A stretch of DNA of 64,000 nt from Sulfuricurvum sp. (lineage in GTDB: Bacteria; Campylobacterota; Campylobacteria; Campylobacterales; Sulfurimonadaceae), in assembly GCA_030696775.1 (NCBI GenBank), contig JAUYRN010000026.1:1-64000 (forward strand), read 5' to 3'. The position numbers and the translations under genes were made by a program. Positions within the stretch are counted from its first letter, which is position 1, and every line of letters begins with the position of its first letter. Shown one piece after another: positions 50,773 to 59,171 of this stretch. Under the pieces are notes generated by a model. That model did not search any database and was not told where the DNA came from. It saw nothing but the letters and a program-made list of their open reading frames with translations.

Positions 50773-52527
50773 GTGAACGAAAAACAGATCATGGCAATTT
50801 TGCAAGAAGTACACAGTAGTCTTAGAGTTGAACATACCGCTAAATTTCTATATTTGCTAAAAGCATGGAAAATATTATCAGATGCTAATGCTATTAATCC
50901 AATAGATGTAACCTTTGAAGAATTTTACAATCAAAAGATAGATGCAAAAAAACTTCAATTAGTAATCGAAAAACTATCAAAAAGTATAAAAATTTTTGAA
51001 TTATTTTTAAATCAATCTATCAATATTTCAAAAATCAATGATGATAGCTTGATAAAACTATTCACAGTTATAAATGATGGTCAAGATCTCTTGCAAGTGA
51101 ATGACATGTTTTATTCTTTACTTGAAGGACAGTCCGATTTTTCAGTTGCAAATCAAATAGCCGAGCTTGGAGTTAAGTTACTCGACAGTGAGTGTAAAGA
51201 GTTGTATGTTCCTTTTAGTAATGGTTTTAATTTTGCATACTACACAGATAAGGTGATCTTTGCAGAATCCTTATCTGATGAATATATTCTTGAATTAATG
51301 CGTGTCATAGAATCTGTAAATATAAACTTTAAACGTATTGACCCTTTAGAACAACCATCATTCAAAAATGATAATGCCCCACATTTATTGAAGCAGTTTG
51401 ATTGTGTTTTATCTTTTCCACCTATGGGAATGACTACAAGTAATAGGTTTCTTGATGCGGATAAGTTTAACAGGTTCAAATTTCATAAAGCTAAATCAAG
51501 TAGAGATATTGCTCATTTTGAGCATATTTTAGCCCAGACTAAAGGCAAGGCTGTTGTGTTGATGTCTGTAGGTTTTACTTACAGAGCTATGCACGAAGAA
51601 GCTTTTAGAAAAAGTATCGTAGATGAAAATATTTTAGAAGCTATTGTTCAATTACCACCAAATCTACATAATGCAACATCGATAGAAACGACATTTTTTA
51701 TTATTAATAAAAATAAAAAAAGTGACAAAGTGCTCTTTATAAATTTAAAAGATGAGCAATTCATTAAAAGAGATGGTAGAAAATTAGTTCTAAAAGATAT
51801 AAATGACATTGTAAATATTTACAACAATCAAGAAGAAATAGAAAACATATCTGCCCTTGTTTCAAATGAAGAGATAGCGAACGGTAATTACTCTTTGGCA
51901 ATTGATAGATATGTTTTATCAAAAGAAGCAGCTAGGCTGAAAAAGCTTTTATCAAATTATGATTTAGTGCAATTAGATAGCTTGGCTGAGATAAGACGAT
52001 CTCAATCTTTTAAAGATGAAGAAGAGGGAAAAGAAGTCTATGAGCTTTCACCATCAGATTTAGCAGAAGCAGGTTTTACCGTAGAGTCGGGAAAATTAAA
52101 GCAGATAGGGACACAATACAAAAAGCTTGAAACCTATAAAGTTCAACCTTATGATGTATTGCTAAGTACAAAAGGTACTATAGGTAAAGTAGGAATCGTT
52201 GGTGAAATAAGTGATTCAATTATAACCTCTCAAGCACTGCAAGTAATAAGGGTAAATGGTGACAATAAAAAAGAAACAGCAATCGAACTGTATATGTTTT
52301 TTAAGTCTAATCTAGGACAATCACTACTGAAACAACTCGTTGCAGGTGTAGCAATGCCTTTGATTTCTACGGCTGAGATCAAACAACTACAAATTCCAGT
52401 TTTGACAGAAATTGAGCAAAAAGAAACTATTTTAAACTTTCATAATGAAGTTAAAATGTATAATGAAATCAATAAAATCTATGCAGATATAGAAAAAATT
52501 CACAATAACTTTTTAGGGACAAAATAG
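50773..52527 (+). CDS. Degenerate N6-methylase domain fused to a specificity (TRD) domain
   Basis: A 584-residue protein starting at GTG with AGGAGG upstream. Residues about 120-370 follow the HsdM fold, but motif I is lost (VPFSNGFN where active enzymes have DPACGSGG) and motif IV reads SFPPM in place of NPPF/Y. Residues about 385-575 resemble an HsdS target-recognition half (YDVLLSTKGTIGKVGIVGE, AGVAMPLISTAEIKQLQIP). So it is a pseudo-methylase joined to a DNA-recognition domain, encoded directly before a complete hsdM-hsdS-hsdR set. It may change specificity or control activity of the system. Confidence 0.7.
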   Translation: MNEKQIMAILQEVHSSLRVEHTAKFLYLLKAWKILSDANAINPIDVTFEEFYNQKIDAKKLQLVIEKLSKSIKIFELFLNQSINISKINDDSLIKLFTVINDGQDLLQVNDMFYSLLEGQSDFSVANQIAELGVKLLDSECKELYVPFSNGFNFAYYTDKVIFAESLSDEYILELMRVIESVNINFKRIDPLEQPSFKNDNAPHLLKQFDCVLSFPPMGMTTSNRFLDADKFNRFKFHKAKSSRDIAHFEHILAQTKGKAVVLMSVGFTYRAMHEEAFRKSIVDENILEAIVQLPPNLHNATSIETTFFIINKNKKSDKVLFINLKDEQFIKRDGRKLVLKDINDIVNIYNNQEEIENISALVSNEEIANGNYSLAIDRYVLSKEAARLKKLLSNYDLVQLDSLAEIRRSQSFKDEEEGKEVYELSPSDLAEAGFTVESGKLKQIGTQYKKLETYKVQPYDVLLSTKGTIGKVGIVGEISDSIITSQALQVIRVNGDNKKETAIELYMFFKSNLGQSLLKQLVAGVAMPLISTAEIKQLQIPVLTEIEQKETILNFHNEVKMYNEINKIYADIEKIHNNFLGTK

Positions 52528-54084
52528 ATGAATAATCAACAGATAAAAGATTTAGAAACACAATTATGGGATGCGGCAGATAATTTGAGAGCTAACTCTA
52601 AACTTACCGCTGCGGAATATAAAGATCCTGTTCTAGGTTTGATCTTACTTCGTTTTGCCCAAAATCGTTTTGAAGATGCTAAAAAGAAGATTGAAGAGAG
52701 TCTTCCTATTAATCCTCGTACAAATGCAAAAAGAGAGATGGCAAAAGAGGACTTTATCGGTGCAGGAGCGATCTATCTTCAAGAAGAATCTAAATATGAT
52801 CACCTCGCTAATTTACCTGAAGGTGAAGATATTAGTGAAGCATTGAATAATGCAATGCGTTTGGTAGAGGAAGATTATGCTGATCTGGCTGGGATTCTTC
52901 CTAAAAACTATCAAGAGCTTGATGGTGATCTATTAAAAGGCTTGATTCGTGTTTTTAATACGGAAGCTGTACGAACTATCAAAGGTGATGCTTTTGGACG
53001 TATCTATGAGTACTTTTTGATGAAATTTTCTATGAGTGGAGCAGGTGCTCAAGAGGGTGGGGAATTCTTTACGCCACCATCTTTGGTGCAGCTTATCGTT
53101 AATTTTATAGAGCCAGATCATGGTATCGTACATGATCCTGCTTGTGGTTCGGGTGGTATGTTTGTTCAGACAGGGCACTTTGTAGAGGAGCATACAAACA
53201 AGTCTGTCAATGAAGCAATCACCGTTTATGGAACAGAGCTTAAAACCAACAATGCAAGACTGGCTAAAATGAACCTTGCTATTCACGGTATAGAAGGTAA
53301 GATCATAGAAAATAATAGTTTCTATTCTAACCCTCACAATCTCACGGGTAAGTGTGATTTTGTTATGGCAAATCCTCCTTTTAATGTAAGTAAGATTGAT
53401 AAAGATAAAGACTTTGTTAAAAATGATCCACGATTACCTTTTGGATTGCCAAGCACTGACAATGGAAATTATTTATGGATACAGTATTTTCACTCTTTTT
53501 TAAATGAAAATGGACGTGCAGGTTTTGTTATGGCTTCCTCTGCAACTGATGCGGGCAATAGTGAAAAGCTAATTCGACAGAAGCTTATAGAAACAGGTAA
53601 TGTAGAAGCCATTGTCGGTGTAAGCAATAACTTTTTTTATACACGAAGCCTTCCGTGTCATGTTTGGTTTTTTAATAAAGGTAAAAAAGATAAAAATACA
53701 ATTTTGATGATCGATGCAAAAAATACATTTAGAAAAGTCAATCAAACTATTAATGATTTTTCTCCTGATCAGTTAGAGGGGATGACAGCTATAATCAAAA
53801 ACTATCGAGGTGAAGCAGTTGACTTTAGTGCTAATGAGTGGCTAATAAAAACTTTTACAAATAATAAGTATGAAGATAAAGAGGCATTATGTAAAATTGT
53901 CACTCTTGAAGAAATTAAAGAAAATGATTATAGTCTTACTCCTGGACGGTATGTAGGATATAGTCTAAAGATTGATGACAATTTTGATTATCAAAAACGA
54001 ATGCAAGAGATTCATGATGAGTTAGTAAAATTAACCGCTGAGAGTCTTGAAATAATGGATGCTATACAAAAGAATAGGTGTTAA
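52528..54084 (+). CDS. hsdM: Type I restriction-modification methylase HsdM
   Basis: A 518-residue adenine-N6 methylase. Motif I DPACGSGGMF (near residue 206) and motif IV NPPFN (near 285) are intact, and the N-terminal helical bundle that contacts HsdS is present (residues 5-150). It starts one base after the stop of the pseudo-methylase gene. It should methylate one strand position at the site chosen by HsdS. Confidence 0.93.
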   Translation: MNNQQIKDLETQLWDAADNLRANSKLTAAEYKDPVLGLILLRFAQNRFEDAKKKIEESLPINPRTNAKREMAKEDFIGAGAIYLQEESKYDHLANLPEGEDISEALNNAMRLVEEDYADLAGILPKNYQELDGDLLKGLIRVFNTEAVRTIKGDAFGRIYEYFLMKFSMSGAGAQEGGEFFTPPSLVQLIVNFIEPDHGIVHDPACGSGGMFVQTGHFVEEHTNKSVNEAITVYGTELKTNNARLAKMNLAIHGIEGKIIENNSFYSNPHNLTGKCDFVMANPPFNVSKIDKDKDFVKNDPRLPFGLPSTDNGNYLWIQYFHSFLNENGRAGFVMASSATDAGNSEKLIRQKLIETGNVEAIVGVSNNFFYTRSLPCHVWFFNKGKKDKNTILMIDAKNTFRKVNQTINDFSPDQLEGMTAIIKNYRGEAVDFSANEWLIKTFTNNKYEDKEALCKIVTLEEIKENDYSLTPGRYVGYSLKIDDNFDYQKRMQEIHDELVKLTAESLEIMDAIQKNRC

Positions 54085-54086
54085 TT

Positions 54087-55334
54087 ATGGAATATTTATT
54101 AGGTGATGTCTGTGATTTTATAAATGGTGGTGCATGGAGTGAATCGGAATATGTGGAAGATGGTATTCCTGTAGTCAAAGTTTCCAATTTGAAGGGCGAG
54201 AGGATAGGATCTGAAAATTTGAATTATATTTCAGTGGAGAGTTTAGAAAAATATAGTAAAAATTTATTAGTAGAAGGTGATTTAATTATTGCGACTGTTG
54301 GATCTCACCCTTCTTTAGAAAGTTCTGCAGCAGGAAGATCAGTAATCACTTCTAAAGAAAATGAAGGCTTTTTACTTAATCAAAATGCAGTATGCATTAG
54401 AACAAAAGATAATAATTTATTAGATCAAAAATATCTAGGGTATGTTGCTAAAACTCAGCTGTTCAAAAATTTCATTCAAAATAGAGGTGCAGGAGCTGCG
54501 AATCAAATGAGGATACCCATAGGTGCCATAAAATCTTTTAAAATTAACATTCCTGTGGAACAAAAGAAAATAGCTAAGACCCTATCAAATTATGATGACC
54601 TCATAGAAAATAACCTCAAACGAATAAAGCTTCTCGAAGAGACAATGCGACTCATCTATGAAGAGTGGTTTTTTTCCTTTAGAATTGAAGGTGAAGAGTT
54701 GGAATTGGATAGTGAAACTTGTTTGCCTTTTGGATGGAGGAAAGAGACAGTCGAAAGTCTTGTTGATTTTAAGAGCGGATATTCTTTTAAAAGTGCATTG
54801 TACGAGGTTAATAAACGATATAAAATTGTTACTATTAAAAATGTTCAAGATGGCTTATTTATTCCTAAAACTACTGACAGTATATCCATGCTTCCTACTA
54901 ATCTTCAAGAGCATCAGATACTTAAATCTGGAGATATTATTATGTCTTTAACAGGAAATGTTGGTCGTGTATGCTTAGTCTATGGGGATAGCTATTTATT
55001 AAATCAGCGCGTAGTTAATCTAATTCCCAAAAATAAGTTAGATTATGGATATTTGTACTCATTATTTAGACATGCTGGTATGACAAGACAATTGGAAAAT
55101 ATATCTAATGGTGCAGCACAACAGAATTTAAGCCCAGTGAACGCTTCAAAGATTAAATTAACAATACCTACTAGAGAGACTCGAGATAAATTCCATTACA
55201 TTGTAAAACCAATGATTGATTTAATTATCAAATTAAATTTACAAAATCAACTCCTTAAAGAAGCCAGAGATATTTTACTTCCTCGACTTATGACTAGTGC
55301 ACTCGATATAGAAAATCTAAAGGTTGCTGTATGA
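54087..55334 (+). CDS. hsdS: Type I restriction-modification specificity subunit HsdS
   Basis: About 415 residues with two target-recognition domains (about 1-150 and 210-365), each followed by a conserved helix (KKIAKTLSNYDDLIENNLKR and the C-terminal LLKEARDILLPRLM). The repeat architecture gives a bipartite recognition site. I use the ATG at 54087; an in-frame GTG at 54078 inside hsdM is possible. It overlaps hsdR by four bases. Confidence 0.9.
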   Translation: MEYLLGDVCDFINGGAWSESEYVEDGIPVVKVSNLKGERIGSENLNYISVESLEKYSKNLLVEGDLIIATVGSHPSLESSAAGRSVITSKENEGFLLNQNAVCIRTKDNNLLDQKYLGYVAKTQLFKNFIQNRGAGAANQMRIPIGAIKSFKINIPVEQKKIAKTLSNYDDLIENNLKRIKLLEETMRLIYEEWFFSFRIEGEELELDSETCLPFGWRKETVESLVDFKSGYSFKSALYEVNKRYKIVTIKNVQDGLFIPKTTDSISMLPTNLQEHQILKSGDIIMSLTGNVGRVCLVYGDSYLLNQRVVNLIPKNKLDYGYLYSLFRHAGMTRQLENISNGAAQQNLSPVNASKIKLTIPTRETRDKFHYIVKPMIDLIIKLNLQNQLLKEARDILLPRLMTSALDIENLKVAV

Positions 55335-58300
55335 GCTTTGAATACAATGAAGACAACTTAGTTGAACAAGCCACAATTGATGTTTTAGAATCTTTAGGTT
55401 GGGCAATCAAAACAGCATGGAAAAATGAAAGTTTCGGAAAAGATGGACTTTTAGGTCGCGAAAATAAAAGTGAAGTGATCTTACAAAAATATCTATTACC
55501 AAAACTAAAAAAATTCAACCCTGATCTTCCAGAATCTGCCTACCGTGATGCCTATCTCCAGATAGCCCAAAAAGTGGCAGACAAAACACTTGACCGTATC
55601 AACAAAGAGAAGTATGAACTGATCAAAAATGGTGTAGAGGTTAGTTTTACGAATGAGAAAGGAGAGCTAACTAAAAAGCGTCTAAAAGTTTTTGATTTTA
55701 AAAATCCTACAGAGAATGATTTTTTAGCAGTGCGTCAATTTGAAGTGGTTGGAGACCTTTATAGTCGCAGACCGGATGTAGTTGGTTTTGTGAATGGGAT
55801 ACCCTTGGTGTTTCTTGAGCTAAAAGCACACCATAGAGACCTGCAACATGCTTATGATGACAATCTAAAAGACTATAAAGATACGATTCCACATTTATTT
55901 CACACCAATGCGCTAATCATCCTTTCTAATGGATTAGATAAAGAAAATAATAGTGGCACAAAGATAGGCACAATAACCAGTCCTTTTAAGTTTTTTAATG
56001 AGTGGAAACGTATAGAAGAGGGTGAAGAGGGGATGGTTAGTTTAGATACGACTATCCGTGGAACTTGTGCAAAAGATAAGCTGCTAGATATTTTTGAAAA
56101 CTTTTTACTGTTTGATGATGCTGGTGGTGAAGTAGTCAAAATTATGGCAAAAAATCACCAATATATCGGTGTAAATAAAGCATTAGAGAATGCTAAGAAT
56201 ATAAAGGATCTAAAGGGAAAACTTGGAGTATTCTGGCACACTCAAGGAAGTGGTAAAAGTTACTCTATGGTCTTTTTATCACAGAAGGTACATCGTAAGT
56301 TTGAAGGAAGCTATACTATTCTAATCGTAGTAGATCGTGGCGAACTGGAAAATCAGATATATGACACATTTACAGCAGTGGGAGCGGTACGAGAACAGGG
56401 TGTGGTTGCAGAGAGCAGAGAACATCTCAGAAAACTGTTAAAAGAAAATCATCGTTATATCTTTACCCTAATTCACAAATTTTCTATTAATCCTAAAATA
56501 GAGAATGAGTATCCCGAGTTGAGTGATCGTAACGACATTATCGTCATATCGGATGAAGCTCATAGAACCCAAGGTGGAGTGTTTGCAAGAAACATGAGAT
56601 TTAATGCATTACCGAATGCCTCTTATCTTGGATTTACGGGAACACCTATTTTTAAAGGCGAAGAAGAATTAACAAAAAATATTTTCGGTGAGTATGTATC
56701 GGTATATGATTTTAAATCAGCTATTAGTGATGGGGCTACTTTACCTCTTCTTTATATCAATAAGGGAGAAAAGCTAAAGCTTGAAAATCCAAAACTCAAT
56801 GAAGAGATGGCAGCTATAGTTGAAGATGAAAATATGGATGAAGATCAGAGAAAAAAGCTAGAGAGAGCTTTTGGTACGAACTATCCTATACTTACTTCTA
56901 CGGATAGACTAAGGGCTATTGCAAAAGATCTCGTTTGGCATTTTAATGAACGAGGGTATCAGGGCAAGGGAATGTTTGTTGCCTTGGATAAACCAACTGC
57001 CGTTCGAATGTATGACTATATCATGGAGTTTTGGCAAGAATATTTAGTAGACTTAAAACAAAAAATGGCTGCAATCGAAGACGAACAAGAACTATTACAA
57101 TATCAACTTAGATACAAAAAAATTGAAGAGACGGAAGTTTGTGTAGTTGTAAGTAGTGAACAAAATGAAGTTGATAAATTTAGAAAGTATGGACTAGATA
57201 TATCAAAACATCGTAAAAAAATGGTAGATAGAGACTTAGAAAAAGAGTTTAAAGACTCCAATAATCCTTTTAGATTAGCTATTGTTTGTGCTATGTGGAT
57301 TACGGGTTTTGATGCACCATGTGTTTCTACTGTCTATCTTGATAAGCCAATCAGAGGTCATACCCTAATGCAGACTATAGCGAGGGCTAACCGAGTTTAT
57401 GATGATGAAAAAGAGAATGGTCTAATAGTTGATTACGGCAATGTGTATGAACAATTAAAAAATGCATATGGTGTATATGGAGAAAGTGGAAAAGGAAAAG
57501 GCTCCACTGGTGGAGGAGATGACACACCGACCAAAACAATGGACGAATTAGCTAGAGAGCTTGAAGTTTCTATTGATGAAATCACAATATATTTAAAAGA
57601 ACTAAAATTTGATGTTTTAAAATTACTGGAAGCCACGCCACTTGAAAAACTAGCATTTATTACAGAAGCTATCAATGCAGTTTGTTTAAATGAAATCTCA
57701 AGAGCTAAATTTGAGGTTTTGGCTAGAGATATGTTTAGAAAATACAAAGCTCTATTTCCAGAAGATGAAGTAAAACCATTTATAAAAAGTTTCAATGCAA
57801 TAGAAGCCATATATAACGGTTTAAATCAAAAGGTAAAGCAAGCAGATATCATAGAACTAATTGTGAAATTACAAAACGTAGTAGATAAAAATATAGCAAT
57901 TGATGTTGATGATGAAAAAGAAGATGTATATGTGGATCTTAGTAATTTAGATTTTGACAAGCTCAAAAAAGCGTACGAAAAAGTAAATAATAAAAATAAA
58001 GTCGTTTTTGATTTACAAAAATCTATAGATAAAAAACTCAAAATGATGCTGTCAAATAATCCCACCAGAATAGAATTTTATGAGAAGTATCAAAAGATAA
58101 TAGATGCCTATAATAGTGGTAAAGATGCAGAAACTACAAAGAAAGCATTTGAAGATCTTGTGAAGTTTTTATCTGACTTAAATGAAGAAGATACTCGAGC
58201 AGTAAGAGAAGGATTAGATGAGGAGACTTTAGCGATTTACGATCTTCTCGTAAAAGATACTTTAACTACAAATGAGTCTGATGCAGTTAAAAAAGTTGCA

Positions 58301-58531
58301 AAAGATACACTGGCAAAACTAAAGGCAGAAAAACTAAAAGTTGAAAGATGGAGAGAGAGCACACAAATAACTGCTCAAGTCCAGACAACCATACATGACA
58401 CATTACTTTATCTACCGCAGGAGAACTATACAGATAATGAAGTTGATGATAGGTCTGTTGCCGTCTATCAGCATATTTATAGTAACTATTACGGCGGTGG
58501 CATGAGTAGTTATAATAGTTTTTCAGCATAG
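55331..58531 (+). CDS. hsdR: Type I restriction-modification motor/nuclease subunit HsdR
   Basis: A 1066-residue protein. The N-terminal nuclease domain has the PD-(D/E)xK signature around RRPDVVGFVNGIPLVFLELK (Asp, Glu, Lys near 150-165). The motor has Walker A TQGSGKSYSM (near 310), SDEAHRTQ (motif II), GFTGTP (motif III) and QTIARANR (motif VI). A helical C-terminal part contacts the methylase. All three subunits are intact, so the system should be active. Confidence 0.93.
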   Translation: MSFEYNEDNLVEQATIDVLESLGWAIKTAWKNESFGKDGLLGRENKSEVILQKYLLPKLKKFNPDLPESAYRDAYLQIAQKVADKTLDRINKEKYELIKNGVEVSFTNEKGELTKKRLKVFDFKNPTENDFLAVRQFEVVGDLYSRRPDVVGFVNGIPLVFLELKAHHRDLQHAYDDNLKDYKDTIPHLFHTNALIILSNGLDKENNSGTKIGTITSPFKFFNEWKRIEEGEEGMVSLDTTIRGTCAKDKLLDIFENFLLFDDAGGEVVKIMAKNHQYIGVNKALENAKNIKDLKGKLGVFWHTQGSGKSYSMVFLSQKVHRKFEGSYTILIVVDRGELENQIYDTFTAVGAVREQGVVAESREHLRKLLKENHRYIFTLIHKFSINPKIENEYPELSDRNDIIVISDEAHRTQGGVFARNMRFNALPNASYLGFTGTPIFKGEEELTKNIFGEYVSVYDFKSAISDGATLPLLYINKGEKLKLENPKLNEEMAAIVEDENMDEDQRKKLERAFGTNYPILTSTDRLRAIAKDLVWHFNERGYQGKGMFVALDKPTAVRMYDYIMEFWQEYLVDLKQKMAAIEDEQELLQYQLRYKKIEETEVCVVVSSEQNEVDKFRKYGLDISKHRKKMVDRDLEKEFKDSNNPFRLAIVCAMWITGFDAPCVSTVYLDKPIRGHTLMQTIARANRVYDDEKENGLIVDYGNVYEQLKNAYGVYGESGKGKGSTGGGDDTPTKTMDELARELEVSIDEITIYLKELKFDVLKLLEATPLEKLAFITEAINAVCLNEISRAKFEVLARDMFRKYKALFPEDEVKPFIKSFNAIEAIYNGLNQKVKQADIIELIVKLQNVVDKNIAIDVDDEKEDVYVDLSNLDFDKLKKAYEKVNNKNKVVFDLQKSIDKKLKMMLSNNPTRIEFYEKYQKIIDAYNSGKDAETTKKAFEDLVKFLSDLNEEDTRAVREGLDEETLAIYDLLVKDTLTTNESDAVKKVAKDTLAKLKAEKLKVERWRESTQITAQVQTTIHDTLLYLPQENYTDNEVDDRSVAVYQHIYSNYYGGGMSSYNSFSA

Positions 58532-58614
58532 TGAATAATACAATGTTGAAGAATGGATAGGATTCATATTTCAAAATATTAACCATGCCAAACAAAAAAA
58601 TTGAATTTCTCGAA

Positions 58615-58681
58615 TTACCTCATTTTCTTATCGGTTTGGATAGATGAGAAAATGAGATAAAAGGGATTTTTAGATTTTTTT
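58615..58681 (+). repeat. Stem-loop element D of the island family
   Basis: An 18-bp stem with two changes (TTACCTCATTTTCTTATC against GATGAGAAAATGAGATAA), 10-base loop, tail AGGGATTTTTAGA and seven T, 84 bp after the hsdR stop. The gap 58532-59171 holds this, element E and AT-rich DNA with no gene. Confidence 0.75.
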
Positions 58682-58876
58682 ACTAATAATAGCAATGGGA
58701 AATATTCTAAAGCTATAAGAACGGTCTTAGCATCACATAACACATGCTATAGACCAAAGTTTATAAGTATCAATATCTTTTAATGGCAAAATGAAATTTT
58801 CGTTTATAGAGCTTTTATAGTTACTTTTAGATAGTTGATCAATTCTAGAAATATTAAAAATTTTAATTTTCATAGA

Positions 58877-58943
58877 TTACCTCATTTCCTGATAAGATTA
58901 AGCAATATGAGTAAATGAGGAAAAGCTTATTTTTATAAAAAAA
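58877..58943 (+). repeat. Stem-loop element E of the island family
   Basis: Arms TTACCTCATTT and AAATGAGGAAA (one mismatch), 25-base loop, tail AGCTTATTTTTAT and a run of seven A. The right arm and first eight tail bases match element F exactly. Located 230 bp before the RloC-like gene. Confidence 0.7.
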
Positions 58944-59171
58944 TATTTGCTAACTCCTATTATATATTTACAATTGAACTTAAGGCTATTCTAATATGCA
59001 TATTATTTGTATTGATGTAAAATAAAACATTAAATATTGTTAAGAATAATCATCAAAATGTGAATGAGATAGAGCTATAGTGCATAGTGATAAGTTGAGG
59101 TTCTTTATAGATAAAGTACTTGTCGATCTAAAGTATTAAGACTTGTGCTAATGATACATTAAAGGAAAAGT

